64,000 nt of DNA. Origin: Saprospiraceae bacterium. GTDB lineage: Bacteria; Bacteroidota; Bacteroidia; Chitinophagales; Saprospiraceae. Position 1 is the stretch's first letter, and each line of letters opens with the position of its first letter. The DNA is taken from contig JAWKLJ010000001.1 in the NCBI GenBank assembly GCA_041392805.1, forward strand, positions 3,968,001 to 4,032,000, written 5' to 3'. Below are positions 28,376 through 37,624 of this stretch, one piece after another. The position numbers were made by a program, and so were the translations under genes. The notes beneath the pieces are model-generated. The model was not told where the DNA came from and ran no database searches. It saw only the letters and a program-made list of their open reading frames with translations.

Positions 28376-29644
28376 TTATTTACAATTTTGATAAAATTGC
28401 TCCAACAGCTTATGGAATTGAATCAAGGTGTTTTCTGACACAAAAGAAGCTGTTGCAATATTGTGGTGTAAGGTCAATATTTGTTGGATATCCTTTGGGG
28501 GTATTTCAGCGCGGACAGCCAGTTTATTAACGAACTCCTCGTCAAGCGTTCTAGCTGCTAGGTTGTATTTCTCTCGAATAAAAATCTGAAACAGTTTCAT
28601 TTTTTGCAAAGCCAATTGTTTGTGATTACTTCGCAAGAAATACAAACTACTAATTGTTGATACAAATTTTAAGGAGGTATTCTCGTTAGCCGCCAAAACG
28701 GGGATCACTCTTTGTCTTCGTTTGGTTCTAAAGACCAGAAAAAGTAATCCTATCGCCAGGAGTAGGTACCACGCCCAGCTAAGGGACGGCTCGTGTAATA
28801 TAAACTGTAGCGGGCTTTTACTTTGGAGACGACGGTCATAGGCGTCGTTCATCCTCCTGCCAATTTCAGCCGAAACACGACTGTACTCATCCCAATAAAT
28901 TGGTCCACTATTGAGGTGGGAAAACACATTTAGCGGGTAGGTTAAATTTTGATTATCAACGAGGTATAAGTTGGTGAACGCAATAGGCGTGGTATGAAGA
29001 TAAAAAAAGCCATCGCCATATTTCACCCTGGCAAAATTGGCGTAGTAGTCACTTAATTGTCCCAGCTCAACCCACGCTTCTTCTTTTTCACAAAAATAGA
29101 TGTCATCTATATATTGCCATTCGTATAGGTCCTGTAGGCCATGATAAAAATACGGATAAACAAATGCTGAATCAGCCCTTAAATCTGGGTGATTGAAGTT
29201 CATTTGAGCGCTACTGTCATTAAAAAAGTATAGCCCATCCCAGCCTATGCTATCGCATTCGTCTAAATACAACTCAAGCATAAGATCGTACGGTAAGACC
29301 CGGCAAGAAATAAAAGCGGTATTACCATTTTCAACGAAATCCAACAGTTGATCTAAATCGCGGTCTCCCAGGTACATCGCTTCGCCAATAAACAGGTAAT
29401 TGGAGCGCTGGTCAGGCGCTTCGGGCAAGGTGTGATAAAGGGTATCTCTCAGGAAAATCAAGGAATCATTAGTTCTTGAGAGGGTTAGCAAGGTAGAAAT
29501 AAACAAGGTGCCATATGGATCTTTACTATCTTGGCGGTAGTGCTCCTTCCAAGAATAATGGGGATCTCCTTTACCTAGTATATAGGATAAAAGGAGTAAC
29601 AATAGGCCTAAACTTGAAAATATAATAATCCTTTGGCGATCCAT
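28376..29644 (-). CDS. DUF4350-like membrane protein
   Basis: 422 residues. N-terminal TM (~6-22), a large extracytoplasmic part with a Rossmann-like DUF4350 look (YLFIGEAMYLGDRDLDQLLDFV, GNTAFISCR), a second TM (~285-302), and a soluble C-terminal helical domain (~325-422). The topology and gene order match the DUF4350 member of MoxR/RDD clusters. It is 9 bp downstream of the DUF4129 gene and 14 bp from moxR. The biochemical role is unknown. Confidence 0.8.
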   Translation of the reverse strand: MDRQRIIIFSSLGLLLLLLSYILGKGDPHYSWKEHYRQDSKDPYGTLFISTLLTLSRTNDSLIFLRDTLYHTLPEAPDQRSNYLFIGEAMYLGDRDLDQLLDFVENGNTAFISCRVLPYDLMLELYLDECDSIGWDGLYFFNDSSAQMNFNHPDLRADSAFVYPYFYHGLQDLYEWQYIDDIYFCEKEEAWVELGQLSDYYANFARVKYGDGFFYLHTTPIAFTNLYLVDNQNLTYPLNVFSHLNSGPIYWDEYSRVSAEIGRRMNDAYDRRLQSKSPLQFILHEPSLSWAWYLLLAIGLLFLVFRTKRRQRVIPVLAANENTSLKFVSTISSLYFLRSNHKQLALQKMKLFQIFIREKYNLAARTLDEEFVNKLAVRAEIPPKDIQQILTLHHNIATASFVSENTLIQFHKLLEQFYQNCK

Positions 29645-29652
29645 TATATACG

Positions 29653-30378
29653 CTATCTGCTACTTTTCGATGGTTCAAGGGCTAGCATAAAATGCTGAAA
29701 TTGAGGCTCAATCGCTTGAAATGTAAGCGCGTCCATTGGCTGGTTTCCGTACCAGCATTGCTCGAAAATACGCGTTAAATCTTGGAAATCAACGAAAAAT
29801 GGAGATTGTTGCATTTCATAAAGATAATCTTTATTGGTTTTATCTCTTTTCCATTTTATCTGCCTTTGACTAGATAAGGTTTTCAATACATCCAAATAGT
29901 ACAATCGTATGGCCAGGACAAAATGCCCAGCGCTGATAGCCTCCTGGATATAATCAGACAACACCACCTCATGTAGGTTTTCTTCAATTTTTTCCAGGCT
30001 GATGGCAAGCCCCTCGTGCTCCGCGATTTTTTTGTTTTTCGACGGTTGACTCATCCCGAGCAGCTGTCGAAGCAGAAAATAAACCACAATGATGCCTAAA
30101 ACAATCAAAATAAATATAGACAAAGCCCTGGCCCCTGCATCATCCAGTATGGGAGGGGCTTTTTTTTCCTGGACTTGTTTTTTTCTTTTCTCAGTGAAAT
30201 ATATGATGTCTTTAGTCTCAGCCTTCCAGTTTTCCTCGCTTTGGGAGCTTAAGGGTTTCACAAGTATTGTTTCCTCTAAGTAATTGGCCGAAGGTGCGAC
30301 AGATTGCCCCAGTAGCATCGGATAACAAGTCGAAGCCATTAACAGTAGACATAAAATCCGGTAAATGAGCGCTGTCAT
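29653..30378 (-). CDS. DUF4129-like membrane protein
   Basis: 241 residues. Signal peptide (to ~24), a polar stretch, one TM (~92-113) and a C-terminal helical domain (~130-235) with AISAGHFVLAIRLYYLDVLKTL and an aromatic FEQCWYGNQP near the end. This is the DUF4129 pattern. It belongs to the MoxR cluster. A transglutaminase domain, sometimes fused to DUF4129, is absent. Confidence 0.78.
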   Translation of the reverse strand: MTALIYRILCLLLMASTCYPMLLGQSVAPSANYLEETILVKPLSSQSEENWKAETKDIIYFTEKRKKQVQEKKAPPILDDAGARALSIFILIVLGIIVVYFLLRQLLGMSQPSKNKKIAEHEGLAISLEKIEENLHEVVLSDYIQEAISAGHFVLAIRLYYLDVLKTLSSQRQIKWKRDKTNKDYLYEMQQSPFFVDFQDLTRIFEQCWYGNQPMDALTFQAIEPQFQHFMLALEPSKSSR

Positions 30379-30400
30379 GTTTGTTGGTATCTTTATTATA

Positions 30401-30443
30401 TTGCTTTCTTTTTATGATTGCCCACGAGATTTGTCAAAGAAGG
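30401..30443. repeat. Half copy of palindromic repeat R1 (copy c)
   Basis: TTGCTTTCTTTTTATGATTG followed by CCCACGAGATTTGTCAAAGA. It matches the right half of copy b at 37347-37453 almost base for base, but the left arm is missing. It occupies nearly all of the short gap between the DUF4129 and SpoIIM genes. Confidence 0.8.
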
Positions 30444-32297
30444 TTATTCTTTTTCTATCCCCTTGATCATATGTCTTTGGCCCAACTGTTTAATTTGAGC
30501 CCTAAGTGTTGGTGCTTCTGCTATTTCAAGTAGGCTGTAGTAACTCAGGCCTAAACCTGCTACTAACATCATAACGACCAGGTGTAAAAAATAAACATTG
30601 AAAAAAGTGAGCCCAATAACACTGATATCATCCATAATACCTTGTTCAAAATTGACTACCCATCCCAATAATTCAAAGAAAAACCAAGTGATCGCTGTAT
30701 CTAACAAGGTCATAAAAATGAGGCCCAATAAAGTTAACAATGCCATTAAAGAGAGTATCCGTCCGTAGCCCATCCTTAAGAGTACAAACGTACGGTTAAT
30801 TCCGGCCAATGGATTGAGCATTTCTCGATAATTGACTTGCATCCACAGTAGGATGATGCCACTGAGGAAAAAAAAGGTAAAAATAGTATGCCATTGGTTG
30901 ATCCCAATCATCAGGGCAAAAACAGCACTAACACATAGAACATTCAAAAATTGGTAAAATGACTGCTTGCTGCCGAAAACGATGCCTGCTTGTTCTTCCT
31001 TGGATAAACGCCGAAGTACCACAAACCCTAATATTCCGAAGGCTATGGTATTGACCAATGGAATAGCCAGGCTCAATTTCACGGTTAGCAACTCATCTAA
31101 AATGGCAAGGGATTCGAATAGGCCACTTTGGTAATTCAATACATCAGCGGGTTTGGCATCATTGAGTAAGAACAGCGAAGCTACACACAACATACTGGTC
31201 CCTAGTGCGATGACAGAAAAACAGGAAAAGTGTTTTTTCAGGAAAATAAAAACAAGCGAAAACACTTCTCCTGCCGTAAAAATAGCATGGAAGTCGATGG
31301 CTCTATTATTATCCGGGGGCAAGCGGGTTTCTTTTAACCCTTGTTTTGATGCTGTTTTAGCATGGTACTGAGGGTACCAAACAAAATAAACCAGTACAAA
31401 AAGTAGGCACACCAAAATGAATACGCCGCGGAGCAAGGGAGAGGTGTCATTATGCCGTGTAAGATACCCCTCAATAAATCCTGCCAAAATAATAATAGGG
31501 ATAATACCCACCATTATTTTTACGCCACGCCTGGCCGACCTTTGGAACGCTTGTAAGCGGGTGTAAGTGCCAGGAAAAACAATCCCTCGCCCCATTGTAA
31601 TCCCAGCCGCCCCTGCAATAATGATTGCGGAAATCTCGAGGGTGCCATGTACCCAAATGGTCAAAAAAGATTCTAGAAATAATCCCTGTTCAACAAAAAA
31701 ATATTGAAAAGCCCCAACCATAATGGCATTACGGACAATCATCACCAAAGCCCCTACAGAAAAAAACACGCCTAACACAAAAGTAAGAAAGGCAACATAT
31801 AGGTTATTGAAGGTAATCCCCAAAGACATACCTAGTGCTCCTTTTTGTTTATACACTGCCATGGGGTCTCCAGATTTGATGTTTTCCTGGGTCATGGAGA
31901 TATACTCTTCTCCCAAAATCACTTCAGCAAACTCAGGGTCCATAACACAAGACACGGCCCCGATCATAAAGGATATAAAAAAAACGAAAAAAGATATCCG
32001 AAAGTCAATCCGCGCTTCGTAGACCAGCCGGGGCAAATCACTCGTCCAAAAAGCAGAAAACCGGCCTAAGGGGGAATGCTTGTTTTTGTAGATACTAAAA
32101 AAAATACGTTGGGCTAATCCATTAAGATATACCCTTACAGACCTATTAGGGTAAAAAGTTCGAGAATAGGAAAGGTCATCTGTAATATGTACAAACAAAT
32201 CATTTAACTTGTCGGGGTCCTGGTATTGGCCAGCCATAACTTGCTCAAACGCTTGCCACTTTTTTTTGTTCTGGTCTATAAATTTCGTTTCACGCAT
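30444..32297 (-). CDS. Stage II sporulation protein M (SpoIIM) family membrane protein
   Basis: 617 residues. The N-terminal half matches the SpoIIM/DUF95 family (KWQAFEQVMAGQYQDPDKLN, YEARIDFRISFFVFFI, VHGTLEISAIIIAGAAG). It is followed by an extra C-terminal membrane block (~360-600) of six or so TM helices, making it about twice the family length. In non-sporulating bacteria this gene accompanies RDD, DUF4129 and MoxR genes. The role is unknown; it is probably a membrane scaffold or permease-like partner. Divergent from the RDD gene. Confidence 0.86.
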   Translation of the reverse strand: MRETKFIDQNKKKWQAFEQVMAGQYQDPDKLNDLFVHITDDLSYSRTFYPNRSVRVYLNGLAQRIFFSIYKNKHSPLGRFSAFWTSDLPRLVYEARIDFRISFFVFFISFMIGAVSCVMDPEFAEVILGEEYISMTQENIKSGDPMAVYKQKGALGMSLGITFNNLYVAFLTFVLGVFFSVGALVMIVRNAIMVGAFQYFFVEQGLFLESFLTIWVHGTLEISAIIIAGAAGITMGRGIVFPGTYTRLQAFQRSARRGVKIMVGIIPIIILAGFIEGYLTRHNDTSPLLRGVFILVCLLFVLVYFVWYPQYHAKTASKQGLKETRLPPDNNRAIDFHAIFTAGEVFSLVFIFLKKHFSCFSVIALGTSMLCVASLFLLNDAKPADVLNYQSGLFESLAILDELLTVKLSLAIPLVNTIAFGILGFVVLRRLSKEEQAGIVFGSKQSFYQFLNVLCVSAVFALMIGINQWHTIFTFFFLSGIILLWMQVNYREMLNPLAGINRTFVLLRMGYGRILSLMALLTLLGLIFMTLLDTAITWFFFELLGWVVNFEQGIMDDISVIGLTFFNVYFLHLVVMMLVAGLGLSYYSLLEIAEAPTLRAQIKQLGQRHMIKGIEKE

Positions 32298-32379
32298 TGA
32301 GCTGATTTAAGAGAAAAATGAGTTCTAATTTGCTTAAGTCCACATTTTATGAAAATATTTGTATAAATCCAATACCTGC

Positions 32380-33120
32380 ATGCACACGATTGACATTCGC
32401 ACTACCCAAAATGTAACCATTGAATACGAATTAGCAGCCTTATGGGAGCGGATGGTAGCGCTTATCATCGATCTTCTCATCGTATTGGCTTTTGTTTTTG
32501 TACTTACACCATTGATTAAAGTTGCAATAGGTAACGAAGGCGAATCTAACATGTCCAACGTCCTTTTAGCATTACTACCTATTGGTCTATTTATCGCTTA
32601 CCAATTGTTTTCAGAAATATTGGCAGATGGCCGATCTTGGGGTAAAAAATTAATGGGCTTGAAGGTGGTTAGAATAGATGGCGCAGAGCCTGGTCTGAGT
32701 GATTATTTGCTAAGAGCGGTCTTCTATCTTATAGATTTTCTTTTTTCCCTTGGCATATTAGGTTCTTTATTGATTAGTTCCACCAGTCATCGACAGCGTT
32801 TGGGAGATATGACGGCCAACACGACTGTCATTAGAACCCGACACCACATACAGTTTGGTCTGGAGGATATTCTTAAAATTAATACCCTTGACGACTATCA
32901 ACCCCAATTTCCAGCAGTTCGCCAATTCTCAGAAGCGGATATGTTGTTGATAAAGAGTATTATTGCACGTTGTACAAAATACCCCAATCAAGCCCATCAA
33001 AAAGCATTAAATGAATTGGTGCAAAATCTTTGCACTCAATTGGAGATAGATACTGTTTCTCGGGATAAGATTGGGTTTTTAAAAACATTAATTCGGGACT
33101 ATATTGTCCTCACACGATAA
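32380..33120 (+). CDS. RDD family membrane protein
   Basis: About 246 residues from the ATG at 32380 (MHTIDIRTTQ); an upstream TTG was passed over. The RDD domain is visible as LAALWERMVALIIDLLIVLAF, with GRSWGKKLMGLKVVR and SSTSHRQRLGDM. Three or four TM helices lie in the first 150 residues, then a soluble ~90-residue tail. It is divergently transcribed from the SpoIIM gene and completes the MoxR-associated locus. Confidence 0.9.
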   Translation: MHTIDIRTTQNVTIEYELAALWERMVALIIDLLIVLAFVFVLTPLIKVAIGNEGESNMSNVLLALLPIGLFIAYQLFSEILADGRSWGKKLMGLKVVRIDGAEPGLSDYLLRAVFYLIDFLFSLGILGSLLISSTSHRQRLGDMTANTTVIRTRHHIQFGLEDILKINTLDDYQPQFPAVRQFSEADMLLIKSIIARCTKYPNQAHQKALNELVQNLCTQLEIDTVSRDKIGFLKTLIRDYIVLTR

Positions 33121-33130
33121 CCTTCTTTGA

Positions 33131-33158
33131 CTCAAAAGCGCAGAAGTTGTCAGAAAAC
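33131..33158 (+). repeat. 28-bp repeat in the rlmD leader
   Basis: CTCAAAAGCGCAGAAGTTGT followed by CAGAAAAC, partner of 24613-24640. It lies between the stop of the RDD gene and the rlmD start. Confidence 0.6.
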
Positions 33159-33172
33159 TCAGGATAATTGAA

Positions 33173-34579
33173 ATGGGAAGAAGAAAGAAACCGCAACTCG
33201 TTCCAGCTATTGCATTCACGGGTTTTGCAGATAAGGGCAAGAGTGTAGGTCGGGATGAGCAAGGACGCGTTGTTTTTGCCGAGGGCGTTGTACCCGGTGA
33301 TGTTGCCGATGTGCTGATTATGAAAAAAAGGAAAGGTACCTTTCAAGGGATCGTGCAACACATTCAAACCTACTCGGCTGATAGGGTCGAACCCTTTTGT
33401 ACGCACTTTGGTGTTTGCGGTGGGTGCCGGTGGCAACATTTGGACTATGCCGCCCAGCTGCGGCACAAGCAAAAAATAGTAGTTGATGCCATGCAGCGCA
33501 TCGGCAAAATCGATGTCTCTTGTATAGAACCTATTACTGGCGCAGCGCATACCCGTTATTATCGCAATAAATTGGAGTTCGCCTTTTCCAATCGCAGGTG
33601 GCTAACCAAAGAAGAACTTAGCGCGGATGTTTCCAACCAGCAAGATGTGCTTGGTTTTCATCGAGCTGGCGCATTTGATAAGGTCGTGGATATTGAACAT
33701 TGCTGGCTTCAGAGCGAGCCCTCCAATCAAATCCGAAACCAAATCAGGACCATGGCTCATCACAGGGGAGATGATTTTTATGATCTTCGGGCAAATAAAG
33801 GCTTTTTGCGTCACCTTTTGGTTCGGGTGACGAGTATAGGAGAAACCCTGGTGATTATTAGTTTTGCCGAAAATGACCCCAAAAAGATAAGCCAATTCCT
33901 CCAGGAGGTAAAGGCAGCATTGCCTCAGATCACCGCCTTATTCTATTGTATTAATACCAAACTAAATGACTATATTTTTGATTTAGAAATGGTAAATTTC
34001 GATGGTAAAGCTTATATTGAAGAGCAACTTGGGCATGTTCGGTTTAAAATTGGGCCAAAATCGTTTTTTCAAACCAATAGCAGCCAAGCAAAAGTGCTTT
34101 ATGATAGCGTATTGGAATTTGCAGAACTGAAGGGGACCGAAAATGTATACGATCTATATACGGGCTTAGGGAGTATTGCTTTATATGTCGCCAACCAATG
34201 CAAACAAGTCGTGGGTATTGAAGAAATAGAGGCTGCTATCGTAGATGCCCACGAAAATGCCACCCTTAATCAAATTGAAAACGCGGTATTTTATGCTGGT
34301 GATGTAAAAGATATCCTTACAGCAGATTTTGCAAGCCGTCATGGCAGCCCTGATTTACTGATAACCGATCCGCCAAGAGCAGGCATGCACCCTGCGGTCG
34401 TGGAGATGCTTATCGAATTGGCTCCTCCCCGTATCGTTTATGTCAGTTGCAATCCTGCTACGCAGGCCCGAGATTTAAACCTGCTGTCGGAGGCTTATGA
34501 GGTAAAAAAAATTCGACCAGTGGATATGTTTCCACATACGGATCACATAGAGAGTGTGGCACTTTTGGTCCACAAATAA
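33173..34579 (+). CDS. rlmD: 23S rRNA (uracil-5-)-methyltransferase, RlmD/TrmA family
   Basis: 468 residues. TRAM domain (~8-68), an iron-sulphur motif with Cys76, Cys82, Cys85 (CTHFGVCGGCRWQH) and Cys177, then a SAM-dependent methyltransferase fold: SFFQTNSSQA, YDLYTGLGSIAL, DPPRAGM, and the catalytic VYVSCNPAT with its Cys. By family this makes m5U in 23S rRNA (position 1939 in E. coli) or a related site. RlmC cannot be ruled out from sequence alone. A small conserved gene follows 11 bp downstream. Confidence 0.88.
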   Translation: MGRRKKPQLVPAIAFTGFADKGKSVGRDEQGRVVFAEGVVPGDVADVLIMKKRKGTFQGIVQHIQTYSADRVEPFCTHFGVCGGCRWQHLDYAAQLRHKQKIVVDAMQRIGKIDVSCIEPITGAAHTRYYRNKLEFAFSNRRWLTKEELSADVSNQQDVLGFHRAGAFDKVVDIEHCWLQSEPSNQIRNQIRTMAHHRGDDFYDLRANKGFLRHLLVRVTSIGETLVIISFAENDPKKISQFLQEVKAALPQITALFYCINTKLNDYIFDLEMVNFDGKAYIEEQLGHVRFKIGPKSFFQTNSSQAKVLYDSVLEFAELKGTENVYDLYTGLGSIALYVANQCKQVVGIEEIEAAIVDAHENATLNQIENAVFYAGDVKDILTADFASRHGSPDLLITDPPRAGMHPAVVEMLIELAPPRIVYVSCNPATQARDLNLLSEAYEVKKIRPVDMFPHTDHIESVALLVHK

Positions 34580-34590
34580 AAGCATGTTTT

Positions 34591-34962
34591 ATGGATGCAG
34601 AAAACCAATATAACGCCTTAGAAAAAGCATTAGAACCCCAGTGGGGAATCTTGGAAAAGGCAGCTGATGCCATTCTCGATCAAGAGGTGTCTTCTTATCC
34701 TATTTTTATTATCCATCAGCATCAAGTAGAAATCGGTGTTCTTTTAGTTAAAAGAGAAGCTGGAAAATCCGATTGGAGCATCCAGGCCAGTACCTTGGAA
34801 GAATTGGTGACTAAACAAATCATACAGATGGATAAAGTGGATGATTTCCGTAAAATCTATAAAGATCCACGTACAAATCTCTGTCTTTTTACATTAAGTG
34901 AGATGGGAGCAACCTTTATCTTTTTGCCCCGTAAAAAGGGAAAGAGTCTACAAAAGAGCTAA
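34591..34962 (+). CDS. Conserved small protein of unknown function
   Basis: 123 residues, no signal or TM. Features: an N-terminal helix (EKALEPQWGILEKAADAIL), a beta region (YPIFIIHQHQVEIGVLLV), and a C-terminal TLSEMGATFIFLPRK strand. The composition looks like a globular protein. It is 11 bp downstream of rlmD and probably co-transcribed. I do not recognise a domain. Confidence 0.75.
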   Translation: MDAENQYNALEKALEPQWGILEKAADAILDQEVSSYPIFIIHQHQVEIGVLLVKREAGKSDWSIQASTLEELVTKQIIQMDKVDDFRKIYKDPRTNLCLFTLSEMGATFIFLPRKKGKSLQKS

Positions 34963-35043
34963 TATAGAGAAAACGCACCTCACATCGGATTACAGGTTGA
35001 GTGCTTCTACTGATTGTATTCAAAAACTACTTTAATCATTAAT

Positions 35044-36990
35044 ATGCATAAGCGTCTGTCCGGTTTGGGGGCCAAAGCAGACATCCTTTTCATCGAGGAT
35101 GATTACAGCTATGCACGTTTAGTAGAAATATGGTTGAGCGAATCGGATCTTTTGCATTTCACGTTGACCAATGCAACTTCCCTTTCGGCGGGCATACAAA
35201 TGCTGGAGGCAAAAAAAACATATGATGCCATTTTACTCGATCTTAGTTTGCCAGATAGCAACGGATTTGAAACCTTGGAGAAGATGATTAACCGCTTTCC
35301 CAACCATAATATTATTGTGCTCACGGGGCGGATGGATGTAGCCCTGGGTATGCAAGCAGTCAAATCTGGTGCGCAAGATTTCCTGATAAAGGGTGAATTT
35401 GGAAGTAAAGAATTAGCAAAATCGTTACTGTATTCTATAGAGCGAAGCTCCATTTTAAGTCGTCTGGAGGAAGCGCAGCATATTGCACAGGTGGGGCATT
35501 GGGAATGCAATTCCTCTGAATCTTATTTTTATGCCTCAAAGGAGGTCTATCGAATCTTTGGCTTGGAAGATGAAAGAACGTTTAATTGTGATGATTTGAT
35601 GAAAGGAGATACCCCTTTTCAAATCTTAATGGAAATAGAACAAGAGGCAAAAGAAAAGGGCGAAATCAGGAAAGATTTGTTATTGGAAAGAGTTGATGGC
35701 GAACAGCGCTTCGTTTCTTTGCATTGCAAACCTTCTCATATCAAGGACGACAATTATGTGTTTCATGGTGTTATTCAGGACTTGACCATTCGAAAGCAGG
35801 CAGAAGAGATGAAGCGTAGCCACGAACTGGCCGAGCAAACAGCAAAGGTGAGGGAGCAAGTCATTGCAAGTGTTAGCCATGAAATGCGAACCCCCATGAA
35901 TGCTATTCTAGGTATGAGCAATTTATTGCAGCGAACGCCATTGAATGCGGAGCAACTGAGTTATGTTGATTCCATCCATCATTCTTCGGAGCTATTGTTA
36001 GGTATTATTAATGATATTCTTCAAATATCTGAACTGCATCATAAAGTAGCGCACTTTGATCAACAAGCCTTTTCACTCAAGGCCCTTTTATTTCACTTGC
36101 AAGAGGTAATGCAAGACAAACTGAAAGAGAAAGCGCTCCAGTTTGGTACAGAGATAGCCGTAGGCATACCTGAAATGATAGTTGGCGATAAAATTCGCCT
36201 TAGCCAGATCTTATATAATTTGGTGGGGAATGCCATTAAATTCACAGATGAAGGATTCGTTCATTTGAAAATCGAAAGGGTCCGCCAGGAAGGAAAATCC
36301 TTACGCCTTAAGTTTTCCATAAAAGATACAGGCATAGGTGTTCCAGCTGAACTGTGGGATTCCATTTTCGAACCCTTCACTAGGGTGATTTACGAAGATA
36401 GGATCGTAGAGGGAATAGGATTGGGGCTGGCCATCACCAAGCAATTGGTAGAATTACAGGGCGGTGAGATTGGCTTAGAGAGCAAAGAAAACAATGGGTC
36501 AACTTTCTTTTTTGAACTGAACTTTGGAATATACCAGTCAAATGACCTCGGTGCGGATATATCAAAGGAAAACATCAACCTAAAAGAACACCTTTCTTTT
36601 AAGGTTTTAATTGTGGAAGATCACCTAATGAACCAATTTGTAGTGAAGAAAACCTTACAAAAACAATGGAAGAACATCCAAATAACGATTGCCAATAACG
36701 GAAAAGAAGCCTTGCAATACCTGAAAAATAAAGCGGAATACGATATCATTTTGATGGATTTGCAAATGCCTATCATGGATGGATACCAAACAACGGCTTA
36801 CATTCGGAATAAAATGCCCAAGCCCATTTGTAATATCCCCATCTTGGCGATGACGGCCCATACCCATATCTCTGAGGAAGGGAAAATAAGAGAATTTGGT
36901 ATGAACGATTATCTGTTAAAACCTTTTGACCCACAACAACTTTTTGAAAAAATCGTAAATTATCTGGACAAAAAACAGTTGGATGCCTGA
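35044..36990 (+). CDS. Hybrid sensor kinase: REC-PAS-HisKA-HATPase-REC
   Basis: 648 residues from the ATG at 35044; the frame is open upstream to a TTG at 35014. N-terminal receiver with D66 (DAILLDLSLPDS), PAS-like domain (~150-255, with QHIAQVGHWECN), HisKA H-box SVSHEMRTPMNAILG (His ~279), HATPase (NLVGNAIKF, DTGIGVP, GIGLGLAI), and a C-terminal receiver (~519-645) with DIILMDLQMPIMDG (Asp ~570). No TM helix, so it is cytoplasmic. It overlaps the HPt gene by 8 nt, giving a complete multi-step phosphorelay apart from the final output regulator. Confidence 0.92.
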   Translation: MHKRLSGLGAKADILFIEDDYSYARLVEIWLSESDLLHFTLTNATSLSAGIQMLEAKKTYDAILLDLSLPDSNGFETLEKMINRFPNHNIIVLTGRMDVALGMQAVKSGAQDFLIKGEFGSKELAKSLLYSIERSSILSRLEEAQHIAQVGHWECNSSESYFYASKEVYRIFGLEDERTFNCDDLMKGDTPFQILMEIEQEAKEKGEIRKDLLLERVDGEQRFVSLHCKPSHIKDDNYVFHGVIQDLTIRKQAEEMKRSHELAEQTAKVREQVIASVSHEMRTPMNAILGMSNLLQRTPLNAEQLSYVDSIHHSSELLLGIINDILQISELHHKVAHFDQQAFSLKALLFHLQEVMQDKLKEKALQFGTEIAVGIPEMIVGDKIRLSQILYNLVGNAIKFTDEGFVHLKIERVRQEGKSLRLKFSIKDTGIGVPAELWDSIFEPFTRVIYEDRIVEGIGLGLAITKQLVELQGGEIGLESKENNGSTFFFELNFGIYQSNDLGADISKENINLKEHLSFKVLIVEDHLMNQFVVKKTLQKQWKNIQITIANNGKEALQYLKNKAEYDIILMDLQMPIMDGYQTTAYIRNKMPKPICNIPILAMTAHTHISEEGKIREFGMNDYLLKPFDPQQLFEKIVNYLDKKQLDA

Positions 36991-37339
36991 TAATAATTAT
37001 CAATTTATTAACCTTGACTACCTTGAAACTATTTCTGGTGGTGACCGAGTGACACAGCAAACCATTTTGAAAATACTTTGTGATGATCTCGAAACGCTTT
37101 TCGCACAACTACAGCCATTAGCCGTGCAAGGGGCCTGGCAAAGCATAGCTGAAGTCGCCCATAAATTGAAATCATCTTTAGCATTTGCTGGAAATGACGT
37201 TTTGACAACTTGCAACAATGAATTATTGGAAAACACGCGCTTAGCTAAAAACCTGGATAAGGTTCCTGATTTAATTCAGAAAATGGAAAAACAAACCCCC
37301 TTGGTTTTACAAGAGTTATATATCGAATTGGCACAATAA
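36983..37339 (+). CDS. Stand-alone HPt phosphotransfer protein
   Basis: 118 residues, nearly all helix. The phosphorylatable His60 is in VAHKLKSSLAFAG, the classical HPt motif. The start overlaps the end of the hybrid kinase gene by 8 nt, so the two are translationally coupled. It likely carries phosphate between the kinase's receiver and another regulator. The nearest candidate is the lone receiver 285 bp downstream, though that protein has an altered acidic pocket. Confidence 0.88.
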   Translation: MPDNNYQFINLDYLETISGGDRVTQQTILKILCDDLETLFAQLQPLAVQGAWQSIAEVAHKLKSSLAFAGNDVLTTCNNELLENTRLAKNLDKVPDLIQKMEKQTPLVLQELYIELAQ

Positions 37340-37346
37340 TACAAGG

Positions 37347-37453
37347 TTCTTTGACAAATCCCGTGATCTAAAGGCAATCATAAAAAGACAGCAAAAACGA
37401 CCAAAGGAAGTGTTGCTTTCTTTTTATGATTGTCCACGAGATTTGTCAAAGAA
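37347..37453. repeat. Palindromic intergenic repeat R1, copy b (fullest copy)
   Basis: Termini TTCTTTGACAAATC and CACGAGATTTGTCAAAGAA are inverted. Inside, CAATCATAAAAAGA pairs with TCTTTTTATGATTG, leaving a loop with AAAACGACCAAAGGAAG. It is inserted directly after the HPt gene, so the transcript end would fold into a long hairpin. The remaining ~170 bp before the next gene hold no recognised feature except a TATATTTG box ending at 37616, too close to the start codon to call a promoter. Confidence 0.85.
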
Positions 37454-37624
37454 GGAATACAATCACCTCTACTACCCAACTACACCTAATTTTTCAAGTC
37501 TGCTTAATGCTTCTTTGATCATTGTTACGCTTTTTGAGTCAAAATGCTCAAAGAGGTATATTAAATTAATGAACCAGGCTATTGCCTGATTTCTTGTTTA
37601 TAAAACTTTATATATTTGAGAAAT

